Source of the DNA: Diogma glabrata
Lineage: Eukaryota > Arthropoda > Insecta > Diptera > Cylindrotomidae
DNA: 64,000 nucleotides
Assembly: GCA_963693315.1 (NCBI GenBank)
Contig: CAVNZG010001060.1
Span: forward strand, 1-64,000
Direction: 5' to 3'
The number at the start of each line of letters is the position of its first letter. Positions within the stretch are counted from its first letter, which is position 1. Below, one piece after another: positions 44,524-57,099 of the stretch. Position numbers and translations under genes: made by a program. A model generated the notes under the pieces. That model saw only the letters and a list, made by a program, of their open reading frames with translations, was not told the origin of the DNA and did no database searches.

Positions 44524-47333
44524 ATTCGTGTTTAAATTCATCTAATATTTCAAATTATTCTGTCGATAAATCAATTTCAATTAAAACATTTCATGTCAAT
44601 TTAAATACATTTGATTACGTGAATATACCGCTAGATATTTTAAAACCTGGTAGTTCATCATTTTTAGTCGATTCTGCGGCTGATATTAGTATTATTAAGA
44701 AGCAATACGTAAATGAAAAAACGGTCTGTTTTCCTAATCAAAAATGCAGAATATCTGGAATTACTACTGGTAGTGTTAACACTTTAGCTTTGTGTAGCGG
44801 GTTTATACAATTTGCGAATAGTTCACTCTCGATTAATCAATATTTCCATATAGTTTCTGATGAATTTCCTTTAGATTGTGTCGGAATTCTCGGAAAAGAT
44901 TTTTTGAAGACCTACAAATGTGAAATTAATTATGCAGAAGAGCTTTTAAAAATTTCAGTTGATTCTAATAACATTATTTCTTTGAAAATACACTCAAATT
45001 ATAAGTCAAGTGTTGTTATTCCTGGTCGTGTTGAAAAGATCATAAATGCTTATTTTAAAGTTCCTTCGGATGGAGAATATTTTAAAAATCGGTATGAAAT
45101 TCAATCTGGTGTTTATCTAGCTAGTTGTGCTGTCATTGTTCAGAACAGATTTGCTCCAATCAGCGTGATGAATACAAATGAATTTCCGGTTGAAATTAAA
45201 AATTTAGAAATAGTTCCAGAACCTTTAAAAAATTTTAATATTTACTCAGTTGATAAAATAATTCATGATAATGTCTTGGAAAATCGGTTAAAAACTTTGG
45301 AATCAGTTATTGATGTAAGTTATATGAATGAAGAGGAAAAAATGTCTGTAGTTGAGATTTGTAGGAATTTTAATGATATTTTTTTCCTTCCTGGTGACAA
45401 ACTTGGGGTAACAAATGCTGCATGCCATGAAATTGAATTGAAACCTAGTACTAGGCCTATTCATGTTAAACAATATCAAACTCCTCATGCTTTAAAGCCG
45501 GTTCTTGATAATGAAATACACAAATTGTTGGATGCTGGTATAATCGTTGAAAGCAGAAGTCCTTGGAATTTCCCGATGCTATTAGTTCCGAAAAAATCGG
45601 CAAATGATGATAAATCATGGAGAATGGTTGTGGATTTCCGCCGTTTAAATGATGTTACCGTTGATGATATATTTCCTCTGCCGAATATTACTGAGATTCT
45701 CGATAGATTAGGTAATTGTGTTTATTTTTCTACACTTGATTTGGAAAGTGGGTACCATCAAATTCCACTCAAGGAAAGCGATTACACAAAAACGGCATTT
45801 AGTTCAGATAAAAATAGGTATCATTTTACTCGTTTACCTTTTGGTCTTAAAGGTGGCCCAGCTACTTTTCAAAGATGCATGAATGCAATTTTATCTGGTC
45901 TGAATAGTGTTAAATGCTTGGTGTATTTAGATGATGTCGTTGTTTTTGGATCTAGTTTGTCGGATCATAATAATAAATTAATCGATGTTTTCAAGCGCTT
46001 TCGTCAATACAATTTAAAATTAAAACCCGCAAAATGTCACTTTCTGAAAAAGGAAATTTGTTTTTTAGGTCACGTAATCTCGGAAAATGGTTTAAAACCA
46101 GATCCTAAAAAAATTGAAGCTGTAATGAAATTCCCTGCTCCAAAAAATCAAACCGAGCTAAAATCATTTTTAGGTTTATGCGGATACTACAGGCGTTTCA
46201 TTCAAAATTTTTCAAATATTTCAGAACCATTAAATGCACTTTTAAAAAAAAACGTCCCATTTGTGTGGAATGCATTGTGTGAAGAAGCTTTTACAATTTT
46301 AAAAAATTCAATTACGTCTTCTCCGGTATTACAGTATCCTGACTTTGAAAAAACGTTCATCGTTACTACTGATGCTAGTAGTGTTGCTATTGGTGGCGTA
46401 TTGTCTCAAGTCGTTGAAGGTGCTGATTTGCCTGTCGCATATGCTAGTCGTGTCCTCAACAAAGCGGAAAAAAATTACAGTACTATCGAAAAAGAGCTTT
46501 TGGCTATTGTTTGGTCTGTTTTAAAATTTCGTCCTTATTTGTACGGCATCAAATTTGTAATTCGCACGGACCATAAACCGTTGGTTTGGCTAAAAAATTG
46601 CAATAATCCATCATCAAGATTACTCCGTTGGCGTTTTCAACTTGATGATTACAATTATTCAATTGAACACAAAGCGGGAAAATTAAATACAAACGCGGAC
46701 GCATTATCCAGAATGTGTTTACCTGATGATATTAATTTGGTTCAAGACAAAGAAAAAATCTATGCTATCACTCGTTCTGCTACAAGGCAGCACCATGACA
46801 GCGATACGTTATCAACTACTAATGAAGAATTATCAATTAATGATAACCCTGTTCACGACACAACTTTGCAATCTTTACCATCAACATCCGAACAAAAAAT
46901 AAACGAACTGTCTGATGAAAAAGACATCCAATCAATTATTTCTGAATTTCATTTATCACCAATAGGTGGTCATCAAGGGGTGCTGAAAACATTTAAGCGC
47001 ATAAGTTCGTACTACAAATTCCCGAAAATGATGAGTAGAATTAAATCGTTTATTCGTAAATGCAAATCATGTCAGTTGAATAAGGTGTCAAAGTCCACAA
47101 AATGTCCAATGAAAATAACAACCACTTCAAATTTTCCATTCGAAAAAATTGTTTTAGATATTGTTGGTCCCTTGTACCAAACATTTAATGGAAACAAGTA
47201 TATATTGACAATTCAAGATGATTTAACGAAGTTTATTGTAGCATGTTCTCTTCCCAATCAGGAAGCAGAAACAGTGGCTGAAGCATTCGTAAAAAATTTT
47301 GTTTGTAAATTTGGAGAGGATCAAATTTTTTGA
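44454..47333 (+). pseudogene. Pol of the Ty3/Gypsy element: protease, RT, RNase H and N-terminal integrase
   Basis: The frame opens at 44454, in -1 relative to gag. Protease: FLVDSAADISII, with DSA where most have DSG/DTG, and ILGKDFL. RT: MVVDFRRLNDVTV, LPFGLKGGPATFQ and catalytic YLDD near 45924. RNase H: TTDASSVAIGGVLSQ and NADALSR. Integrase: zinc region with CKSCQ and the first catalytic Asp in VLDIVGPL. The frame ends at 47333 because two small deletions around the second Asp region (the usual TDQGSNF is reduced to EDQ-IF) shift it. The rest is in the next feature. Confidence 0.9.
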
Positions 47334-47700
47334 GCAGTGTTTTTAAAAACGTTTGCAATCTTTTGAAAATTAATAAAATGAATTCAACAGCATATCATCC
47401 ACAAACTCAGGGTGGTCTTGAGCGATCTCATCGAACAATAGGAGAATATTTCAGAAATTTTTGTGCTAATGATCCCCAAAATTGGGATGAATGGTTACAT
47501 TTTGCAACATTTTCGTATAACTCTTCCCCTCAGGAATCAACTCAATTTATGCCTTTTGAATTACTGTACGGGTTTAAACCATCGTTGCCAAGTTCCTTAA
47601 AGCGTGATCCTCAACCAATTTATAATTTTAGTAATTATAGTGAAGATTTAAAAAATAGATTGCGTATGTCTTGGAAAATAGCGAAAGAAAACCTAATTAT
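47334..47700 (+). pseudogene. Integrase core continuation, out of frame
   Basis: Reads SSVFKNVCNLLKINKMNSTA, then YHPQTQGGLERSHRTI with the third catalytic Glu, WLHFATFSYN and PFELLYGFKPSLP, and ends at ENLIIK where unrelated sequence begins. It normally fuses to the preceding frame. Confidence 0.88.
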
Positions 47701-48304
47701 TAAGATAATTTTTTTTTGCTGTCAGATATTTTATTTTTCATTCATACAAACTATGGTATTTAAACAGTAGGCTTTGTTTTTACTGTCGGCAATTCTTCTT
47801 GTCGTCGATAATTTTGCTTTGTCGTTATGAAAATTCTTTGTTGTCATTTTTTCTTCTAACAAAATGAAATATAATTTTATCCTAGTAGGCGCATAAATGC
47901 TATAAATTTGTAATTTATGTTTGACAAATAAACATAAACAAGCAATCATTTATGAATGAAAACGGACATTTTTATTATTTGCAATTTTACATAATTTTTT
48001 ATAAGCTGAATAATTTGTAGAAAAAACTTTATTTAGAAACTAATAATTATTATCTTTTAAATAAAATTATAATTTAAAAAAAATTATCTCATTAAATACC
48101 ACTCTTCATTGAAATTTTTGTCTAAAATTTTTCAATTTTACTCATTAAATTATTTTTAAGCAACACTGCTCAATCAAACCACTACTTAAACCACTCGTCC
48201 TTCGGACTCGTGGTTTATTGTGCGCTTTGATTCGCAGTGTTGCTAAATAATTTAATTCGTAAAATCAAAAAATTTTCGAAAAAATTTCAATGACTCGTGG
48301 TATT
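47701..48304. mobile_element. 0.6-kb insertion in integrase, ending in a foldback
   Basis: This splits the integrase between ENLIIK and the chromodomain-less GPY end (48305 on). 48095-48304 is an imperfect inverted repeat: AATACCAC...CATTGAAATTT at the left pairs with the reverse complement at the right, and both arms contain TAAGCAACACTGC-like sequence. The first 400 bp is AT-rich with no ORF. It looks like a non-autonomous DNA element, but no target duplication was found. Confidence 0.6.
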
Positions 48305-48533
48305 ACAACCGAAAATTCAATCAAAAGAAATCTACGATAAAAACATTAATATGTTTAGTTTTAAGGTCGGTGATAAGGTTACATTACAATCAAATATTAA
48401 GAATAAATTTATGCCATTGAGAAATGGACCATATGAGATAATTCAAATAGATTCTCCTGAAAACACAACAATTAAAATAAAAGGAAAACTAGTTAAAGTT
48501 CATAATAATCGTTTGAAATTGTTTCACGAATAA
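48305..48533 (+). pseudogene. C-terminal end of integrase (GPY module)
   Basis: Reads YDKNINMFSFKVGDKVTLQS, then KFMPLRNGPYEIIQI and KLVKVHNNRLKLFHE to the stop. The GPY motif is typical of Ty3/Gypsy integrase C-termini. Pol ends here; no further ORF precedes the LTR. Confidence 0.88.
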
Positions 48534-48913
48534 TACAGCAAAACAAAATGTTAAACTTTTATCTGCGTAGGATATTAATTTGGTTAATGGTATCCTTGTA
48601 GATTTTAAATTTTAGGTCTCGAATAATTTTGTTTTCTCAAAATTGAAAGAGTTTTAAACATTTCCTACTTATTTATTAAAAAATTTATAAATTCACAATG
48701 CTAAAATTTAAAATAATTTTAAATATAAATTAGTATTTGTAGTTAGAATTCAAAAAAAAGCAAGAAAAATAAAATTGAAATAATTTCAAATATGTATAGT
48801 AAAATCATAAAAATATATATAAAAAAAAAAAAAAAAATAATAATTAGAGTTAATTAGTTTTAAATATGTAAGCGATAAAACATCAAAATGTTTCATCTTT
48901 TTAAGGGGGAAGG
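48534..48913 (+). promoter_or_regulatory. 3' untranslated stretch and polypurine tract of the Ty3/Gypsy element
   Basis: AT-rich and noncoding. The last bases, AAGGGGGAAGG (48903-48913), directly before the LTR, form the polypurine tract that primes plus-strand DNA synthesis. Confidence 0.8.
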
Positions 48914-49362
48914 TGTTGTGTAAACCTACCACCCATTACTGTGCTACGCATGTAATTATATGTCAATTATATTCCATATTAAAATTAAGTTCATTTATAA
49001 CTCTAGTTCTTTTGATATAAATAAAACTGAAGATTGTAAAAAGAACTAGATCTAATAAAAGGTCCATTAAAAAAGGATCCAATCAGTTTTAAATAACAAT
49101 AACTAAATTATAATTATATTAAATTTCAAATATAAAACATTAATAAAAGTGAAACTAATGTAATGTATAAATGTTCACAATTGAGAACATTTCAGTTATT
49201 TTACCTTGAAGGTTCATAAAATAATATAGTATCGCTAATGATTATTATTATAATTAATTTCTAATAAATGAAATAAATATTGTGAAGCTGATGTCAACAA
49301 GTGTTTCCAATTCGAGAACATTCTAGCAAGGTGATCAAACCATTATTATTTTATACACAACA
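48914..49362 (+). repeat. 3' LTR of the Ty3/Gypsy element
   Basis: A 449-bp match to 42631-43080 with about 13 differences, including several single-base indels. Same TGTTGTGT...ACACAACA ends. Confidence 0.93.
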
Positions 49363-51715
49363 ATATATAAAATTGAAAGTATGTCTGTTTGTCCTTTATG
49401 CATTAATTCATTAATCATCATGAAAATTTGGGAAGTTGTTGTGTGCATTTAGTTTGCTTTTTATTTAACTGTTGTTTTAAACGGTAGTTTGCTTTGATCA
49501 AGGTTTTTTTTATTGAACATAATTTTTATGAAATTAAAAATAATGTAAGAAAGATAGTATAACATGAAACAATTTCATTTGTATATCAAAATTATAAGTA
49601 TTGGAATTTTATCATCTTCACTAAATATGTTGTTGGTTTGGAATTGTACGTAATACATGTTTCTAAAATTAAGTGAAGACTTAATACTTGTAACTTGATA
49701 AAATCGATTATATCGATTTAAAGCTCACAATTACGAGACGGGAATCGCATAAATTCTATACAAAGAAGCATAGCATGTATGATTAAACTTTAAAGGCAAT
49801 CATGATAAATAAAATAATTAAAAATGGTAGCACTTAGTCGATAGTAATTTGCAAACGGCAACAATGCGCATTAATACCAATGAATTCGCTTAGCTTTCCG
49901 CAGGAAGATTTGTAAAATTTAAACTTGTTGATCTATGGGTGTGACAACCACGCGTACTTTAGTCCCTGATATTGGCATATGAGTGCTATTTTGACAATTA
50001 TTTGGTTTACATTGTGAGGTTAGTGTGTGTAGTTGGCGGTTTATCGTTCTGACTTGTTTCTTATTTATTCTACTAATACGATCCAAATACTACTAATACG
50101 ATATCAATTGATTGCGATTTTCAATGAGTTTTCACTTCTGCCGTGCAGTCTTAAGCACACTCTCTGTTTTTTTTTTCACTGTGTTACAGTCAATTTTCTT
50201 GCCGAAATTGTTTTTTGGGCATTGAAACATATTGTGTTCCCTACAAATGCATATTGTTCTTACATATTCTGAAAATCGAAGAAATTGTCTGGATCATTGA
50301 ACTACTTTCAACGGTGACCATCACAATCAAGTCCTACTGACCTCTTTATTAAAACCTCGCTGATTTTTTCCAAAAGCAAAACCTAAACATAAAAATAAAA
50401 TGATCAGGATATCCCTAACCAACATTTTTTTATTGATATCAATAACAGAATAATATCGTTGGATTATGAGCTTTAAATTTAATCGTTAAAAAGCATTTTA
50501 TGGTTAATTAAATATGAATAAATTAAATGAAATATCATTTCATTAATCGATTTAATAATCCAATATATATTATTATAAATCACTCGATATTAGTTCCTTA
50601 CATTAGCAAATATAAATTCTGTTAACGAAAAATAACTTCGGTTTTCCTTTAATATATGTCAACCGTTTTATATTTCCTATGATGTAATTAAATCCATATT
50701 TTACTTATTTAATTATTGTTTTTTATATTCCCTACTGTAGAGCTGAAAACATTATATCTTCATATATACTACATACATTTTCAGAGTAAAAAGCACAACA
50801 AAAAAAATAAACATACAACAAACAAAACCAAAACTTTCATATTATTTACCTATTTTAGCTTCTGTTATGCTCGCCTGTAGAACTATAAACAAATATAGCC
50901 ATATAAACGAAATGGTAGTGAAAAATTTGAAGACTCCTCTGAGGAACATTTTATATCTCTTGCGACTTTAATAATCCAGAATGGTGTTATTCTACCGTTT
51001 GCCGGTTTGAATTATGGTTATTTTTTATAGTTTTTTGTTTCACATTTACTATTATTATTTTAACTTAATTTTTATTTCTTGTACTAGTTAGCTATCTTCA
51101 CGAAAAAACTATTTTGTCCTTTGCTGTTTTTTATTATATTATATTTTTTTCTCGAAACATTAAACTTAAAACAGAAAAAAGCACGAAACAATTTATTTTA
51201 AAGCTTTTATGTTAAAAGTTATTGATTTTATTGAGTTTATTGTTCACTTTGAAGACGAAAAAATAAACTTACAAAAAAAAAATAAAAATATTAGATAATT
51301 TTCCTGTTTATGTTACGTTTGAGTGCATAGTGGAGCATGATTGTTTATACATTAGTTGCATGTTTTGTGTTCACGAGGTTATATGATTTTTTGAGTTGGA
51401 ACATTAGTCAACTTGTCGATTGGTGATGTCTGAAACGATAAAATAAAAGTTTTGTTATACATGTTATAATCATTTTTTAAAATTAGATAATACAAAAAAA
51501 ATTATGGTTTAAATTGATGTTATATCGATATTTACAAAATAGTTATATATCAACCCACAGTTAAACGAAGCACGTTTTTGACAAAAATTAAATTACTGAT
51601 ATAGTGTTTATTAGTAGCATTTATTTATATAAATGCAAAAAAGTAGGTAAAACCAATATATTACTTTTGCACCCTTAGTTATTTCTATAGTAAAATAGGT
51701 GATTATACCATGTAT
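49363..51715. other. Noncoding AT-rich region
   Basis: No domain, splice-bounded exon or mobile element end was recognised. The motif GAAAGTATGTCTGTTTGTCC at 49375-49394 resembles sequences found at the ends of some insect repeats, but no partner was found. Short ORFs here look random. Confidence 0.4.
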
Positions 51716-53995
51716 GGGTAATTCTTTTACAAACCGAACAGATTTGGACAAAATCTGACCGACACATTTTTGGTTTAGCTGAAATTTTTTTTACAGGTTT
51801 TATATCGAAAAAAAAGTATGTGCTCGAGGTTTTTTTTTTTGGAAAGTATAGCATTTCTAAATTTCAAAAATTTCGTGATTTATGGCTTGGCAAGTTGTTT
51901 TCAAATATTCATAACTTCGGTTCTATTAAAGATAGAAACCTATGATTTGTTTTATTTTAAAGTTAAAGGATGTTTGCTTACAAAAAAAAATTAAAATTAA
52001 TAAAAGTTATTAACAATTTGCTATTGTTATAAACAACTAAAATGTTCAAATCGATCGGTAGTCATTGCCCCACCCACGAAATAAGTTTTTAGTAAGACAA
52101 TCGTATTCTGCGTTTAATATCCTATGAAAAACTTATTTTTAATAAATGGAGAAATGATTTTTACTGTTAGAAATATGTTAATTTATCGAGTGCGGGACGA
52201 CAAAAAATTCCATATATGATGAAAAACGTGTTCTAGACAGAGTTGTGAAAACTTGACTATTTTTGATTTTCTTGAAACTTGGCATATAAGTAGTATGGAC
52301 CAAATACAAAATACAACTTATTTTAAAATTCTTTTAAAGTGCATAGTTTGAGCATAGGAGGCACCCCAACATGCATGAAAAATGAAAATTCTGCCAATAC
52401 AATGTAACTTTGAAATTTAATTGCTCAAGAACGGCTATACCGATTTCATCAAACTGTTTTTTGTTTGATAGATGATTAATTAGTCGTTTGAAAAAAAAAT
52501 TAATCTACTGTTTTTATAATTAGTTTTTAAATAAAAATATTAAAAAAACTTTTTAAAGATGGCGCTAGGGTTAAAGATCAATTGGAATTTAATGAATTTT
52601 TTTTCTGAAAATAGTTCTATTTTTATTCTAAAATGTATCAAATTTACAAAGAGGCTGAAATTCTTGTTCTTGAGATATTTAATTTTGAAGATTTTTAGTA
52701 CGTCTGAAATTCGTATTTTTCTTCATTTTTTCAAACAACATGGGTACAACAACATACCGAACAGATTCGGAAAAAAAGTGACTAAGACATTTTTGATTCA
52801 GCTGAAAATTTTTTGCTGGTTCTATATAAACAAAAAGATATACTTGTTCGAAGGCTTTTTCTTTTTTTTAGGGGAAATAGAGCAGGGTGGTTATTTTGTA
52901 GTGTTATCTCACTAGGTGAGATAAAAAGTGAGATAAAATATTTGTCTTTGATCGATTATATTAGATAAAAGAAATCATTTAAACAGCATTTCTTTATCTC
53001 ACTATTTATCTCACCTAGTGAGATAACACTACAAAATAACCACCCTGATCTACATTTCGAGAATTTTGTGATTTTTGTCTTAAAGACTTATTTTCAAAGA
53101 TTCATAACTTCGGTTCTGGTAGAGATAGACACTTTTTGTGAATTTTAATTTAAGGGGAATTTAAAAAAAACTATTATTTATAAAATGTATTTACAAATTC
53201 TTATTGTAATAAACAAATAAAATGTTTAAATTAATTTTTAGTCATCTAGATAATGACAAAATAAAGACTGTTTAGTGTGACCATTGTATTTTACGTTTCA
53301 TTTCCTATAAAAAACGTATTTTTAATTAATGGAGAAATGAGTTTTACTCATTTTACCCGACCGGCGCTGGAAAAATTAAGTTATTTGTAATAGTGAAACT
53401 CATTTCTTTATTAATTAAATAAACGTTTCTTATTGAAAATTTAACGTAGGATACGATGGTTATACTAAACACTCTTAAATATTGATGGAAAATTACTAAA
53501 AATTGATTTTACCTTTTTATTTCTTAATAACAATAGGAACTTTTTAATAATTTTTATAGATAACAGTTTTTTTAAATTCCATACCAGAACCGAAGTTATG
53601 AATCTTTGAAAATAGGTCTTCAAGCCAAAAATCACAAAATTCTCGATATTTAGATCAGGTCTATTTCCAGTAAAAAAAAAGAAAAATCCTCGAATAAGTA
53701 TATCTTTTTGTTTATATAGAACGTGTAAAAATTTTCCAGCTGAATCAAAACTGTCTTAGTCACATTTTGTCATAATCTGTTCGGTATGTAAGGGAATGAC
53801 CCATATATGGCATTTTTTGTCGTCCCGCGCTCGATAAATTAATTTATTTCTAACAGTAAAAATCATTTCTTCATTAATTAAAAATACGTGTTTATAGGAA
53901 ATGAAACGCAAAATGCGATGGTTATACTAAATACTCATTTCGCGGAAGAGGCAATGACTGCAGATCGATTTGAGCATTTTATTTGTTTATAATGC
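51716..53995. repeat. Array of roughly 0.5-kb repeats in direct and inverted orientation
   Basis: Plus copies: 51716-52215 and 52740-53370. Minus copies: 53995-53515 and about 53515-53385. Shared landmarks are CCGAACAGAT, CATAACTTCGGTTCT, AGTCATTGCC, GGAGAAATGA and CGGGACGACAAAAAAT. The orientation flips near 53370-53385. Noncoding. The last copy runs up to the Crypton frame at 53987, so the repeat may be the noncoding end of a Crypton family. Confidence 0.7.
52883..53048. mobile_element. 166-bp palindromic MITE inside the repeat array
   Basis: The ends are CAGGGTGGTTATTTTGTAGT and its exact complement; the inverted arms match over about 55 bp with one mismatch. A related copy of the surrounding repeat at 53650 lacks it, so it is a real insertion. 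The CAGGG ends hint at hAT or a related type. A target duplication could not be resolved. Confidence 0.8.
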
Positions 53996-54307
53996 TATGG
54001 TTATTACTGATAATATCCGGTTGTTGCTTTTTCCAAAAATTTTATGAGATAATGAAGCTTTATTTTCTAGTGATTCTTCAATATATCCCTCTGCTACTGC
54101 AGTAGACTTCCAACCGCCATGACGTTTTAGACAAGTTATGTCGGCCCCAGAATCTGCTAGTAAAATTGCCGAGGATCTTCGAAAGCATTGACTAGTGTAT
54201 AAAGCGGAAGCAGGAAAATTTATATATTCTGCTATACGTTTTGGCATGTTCCCAAAAGTGTTCATTCCTACGATACGATTTGTGCATTTGTCATTTTCGC
54301 ATTACAA
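53987..54307 (-). pseudogene. C-terminal fragment of a Crypton-type tyrosine recombinase
   Basis: The minus-strand frame CTNRIVGMNTFGNMPKRIAE leads to CFRRSSAILLADSGADI and LKRHGGWKSTAVAEGYIEES. This matches the catalytic end of insect Crypton recombinases, which cut and rejoin DNA through a tyrosine (here Y of GYIEES). The Arg of the FRR box, HGGW and the Tyr are present; the His expected in the HxxR box is replaced (QCFRR). The N-terminal part, including the first catalytic Arg, is missing. Upstream sequence is a Ty3/Gypsy relic beyond an A-run. Confidence 0.72.
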
Positions 54308-54319
54308 AAAAAAAAATTG

Positions 54320-56720
54320 CCTCGTCATCGAGTTTGTTCAGAGTGGAAAAACTAATAATATCGTGTAAAATATCCTCAATATCCCAACCTCGTTTCACTA
54401 CTTTGTATGGTCCTTCGTATGATGGATTTAAACCATTCCTAACTCTATTCACTATGTGACAAAAACATAATCACTTTCCGTCAAGTCCTTTGGAATATAA
54501 ACATTATCTTGAGGGACAATCCGGGTATTTTGTGGACGATATTGCCCTCGACTGTCATAATTGGTTAATCTTTGAGATTGAATTTATCTATGGCGCAGCA
54601 GAAGGATGGTTTAAGAGTTCTCCAGGGACCATTAGTGATTGTCTGTAAAGAAGATCTGCTAGAAAGCATCCGAGGTCAAGTTTGACCGAAGTTCTAATCC
54701 TACTGAGAATAAATAGTAGCTAATAGTCTCAGTTCAAAGTGTCATGTCTAGAGTATAGAGAGTGTTCCTGGTGGAGGAATCTTTCTACCTTACAATTAGT
54801 TTCTGTTTGGGTTTGAGTATCCTCAGTTTTTTATGTTCCTGAATGAGGTTATGTAACGATTGACTACTTCGAATATTTTTCTAAAATTAAGAATATTCGC
54901 ATATATAAAGAAATTCGTTTACAATTAGACAATTTATTACAATGCTCGTCTTTGAATGAGACAAACATAGGAGCAGTTATGTATTTCAATAATATTTTAA
55001 TTTTTTTTGTTATACTATTCCAAAGTTTTTTAATAGTCTAATTCTCTGCAGTTATTTTCAAATCAACTACCTAGGTCAGTCGTAATATCAAGTGGTGCAC
55101 AATTTCTTGAGATATGCTGGTGAACGAATGTTTGCACTACAGTTGTCGTTTTCATGTTAAACAACGGCATGACTTGAGGTCATCGTGTAACTCTATTTAT
55201 CATAGTCAGTGTGCTTGTTTGATTATTTGATGGTGGTAATGGACCGACTTGGTCTATATGGACATGCTTAAACCGTCGGAAAGGAAAGTTGAATCGTTCG
55301 GTTTGGAACAAGTGTGACGAATCATTTTTGACTTTTGGACAGGCGAGGCATGCTTTTGACCAATAACCATTGTCCACAGTCATATTGGGCCAGAAATATT
55401 TAAAAGGGACATATCGAAGACTTGGTATTCATAAAGTCTTGATAAAGCATCTGCCACTACGTTACTCTCTCTAAATTGTGAGATATAATGTAGGGGATTT
55501 CTTTTAAATTTTGACCACATGGCAGTAGTCAGAGCTTTGAGATCGGTTGAGATAGCAAATTCTGTGCCGTCAATGAAGTACCGTAAATTTTTAATCCTAA
55601 CATTTTATGTTCAACTCCAATACAACAACAATAGCTACGTTGGAGGCGTATTTATTTATACTAAATTCACCCGGTTCTTCTAGGTGTGCCTAGTATGACA
55701 CTTGAGCCACGGCAATTTTTGTTTTATCAAGAGCTGTTTGGCCAAAAGTGGCCAAAAAACTCTCGTTGGTCTTTGTGAAGAACATTTGTTTTTGAGCAAG
55801 TAGTTCGGCTAAGTGAGGAAGGAATCGGTAATAGTAGCTAACCATCTCGATAAACTGTTGCACTTGCCGTATAGATGCTGTTGAGGAAATTCGTTGATAT
55901 ACACGATTCTATCTGAAGATTGTCGAATCCCAGTTTTAGAGGTCTCGTGACTGAAAAAATTAAGCGAAACTGCACTGAGTACAAACTCCGAGGGTTTAAG
56001 AACTATGCCGAAATCTGTAAGACGTCAGAATAGGATATGAAGGTGTTTTAAGTGTTTGGTTTCTGAACAAGTTATCACCAGAATATCATCGATGCAAACA
56101 TAAACAAAATTCGTCCCTTTTTAAATACATCTTCTGAAGCTACTGGTATTTGTTGTAAGGCTCTGACCAAGTTTATCTTTGTAAATATAGTACAATCATG
56201 CAGTTTAAGAGAAAAGTTGTGAATATGGGGAAGTGGGTGACGATTTGGTACAGTCTGGTTGCGATTATCTCCACAATGTCGCCAATCAGTGCTGTCACTT
56301 ATAGGGTCAAAATGCAGAGGTGAATAGTAAAGAGCTCATATATACGAACTCACCCTTTACAGTTTTATATTTTTCCGTAACATTTACAACATTATGCTTT
56401 ATAAGCAATTCTTAATCAGGTTCTAGCATCAATGAAGGAAAGCTACGAAGAATTTCACCATATTTTCTATTGGCTATATGAACAACCGCACTATTGGTAA
56501 TGGTTCAAATATATCCGTTGTGCAAACAGAGAGCTATATATTTGATTCTAGAAGTCGTTTGTGTTTTAGACCAACGATAATACCGAACTTTGTTAAGAAA
56601 GCAGCGCCTATAATATGCTTGGCTACTAAAACAATGATGAAAGTATGCTAAAGCACACGGCAGAAACCTAAATTGATATTCAGCAATTTTAAACCGTAAG
56701 TTACGATGGGAGTTCCATTA
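54320..56720 (-). pseudogene. Decayed Ty3/Gypsy pol relic (CsRn1-like)
   Basis: Minus-strand remnants in the right order, in many frames: protease (AKHIIGAAFLTKFGIIVGLK, near 56600), RT (FVYVCIDDILV near 56100 with IDD catalytic box; VQQFIEMVSYYYRFLPHL near 55850), RNase H (STDLKALTTAMWSKFKRN and NVVADALSRL, 55560-55450), integrase (ACLACPKVKND, HVHIDQVGPLPPSNNQTS at 55330-55210; ITTDLGS near 55085; YEGPYKVVKRG near 54400). The GPLPPS form recalls CsRn1-type elements. LTRs were not recognised. Confidence 0.75.
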
Positions 56721-56952
56721 CCAGCGTATATTGACTACAAGAACTGTTAGAAATATTTTTAAAGAGAGTAAATAAGATAACAGAAATATCCGACATCTGA
56801 AATAAAATATTGCTTGAAAATACAATAAATCATAACTCAGTTACTTAATAAACTACTATTTTAGTAACTACTATTTAATACTAACATCCACTCGTAGGCG
56901 TTTAACGCATTTCCTATGTTCCTCTTGCAAGCTTTTATACTAGTGAGATATT

Positions 56953-57099
56953 GGGGCCTATTCAGTAAAATCTTCTATCGAAAGTTTATGTTATTCTTTT
57001 ATTTTTTGTATGAAATTTTATAACGGGAAAATAAAATTTCATACAAAAAATAAAAGAACAGCAGAAATTTTCGGTAGAAGATTTTACTGAATAGGCCCC
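56953..57099. mobile_element. 147-bp foldback MITE, Harbinger-like
   Basis: Near-perfect palindrome with GGGGCCTATTCAGTAAAATC at both ends (arms about 65 bp, a few mismatches). ATT flanks both sides (56950-56952, 57100-57102), a 3-bp target duplication. GGGGCC ends and 3-bp duplications resemble PIF/Harbinger MITEs, though those usually use TTA/TAA. Confidence 0.75.

Larger units (their letters stand above)
42631..49362 (+). mobile_element. Ty3/Gypsy LTR retrotransposon, 6.7 kb, no envelope gene
   Basis: The order is 5' LTR, primer-binding site, gag, pol (protease, RT, RNase H, integrase), polypurine tract, 3' LTR. By eye the LTRs differ at about 13 places in 450 bp. No target duplication is seen: ACTCAA lies left and ATATAT right. 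No env-like ORF occurs between integrase and 3' LTR. pol is broken in the integrase and carries a 0.6-kb insertion, so this copy is not autonomous. Confidence 0.93.

Noticed and set aside
48534..48913. Envelope gene of the Ty3/Gypsy element
   Set aside because: No ORF of useful length between the integrase stop and the 3' LTR.
50033..50272. Plus-strand ORF of 79 codons in the 49-51 kb noncoding region
   Set aside because: Hydrophobic composition typical of AT-rich DNA; no domain, splice site or repeat support.
52559..52915. Plus-strand ORF of 118 codons
   Set aside because: Lies in the repeat array and ends in the MITE; Phe/Leu/Lys-rich random translation.
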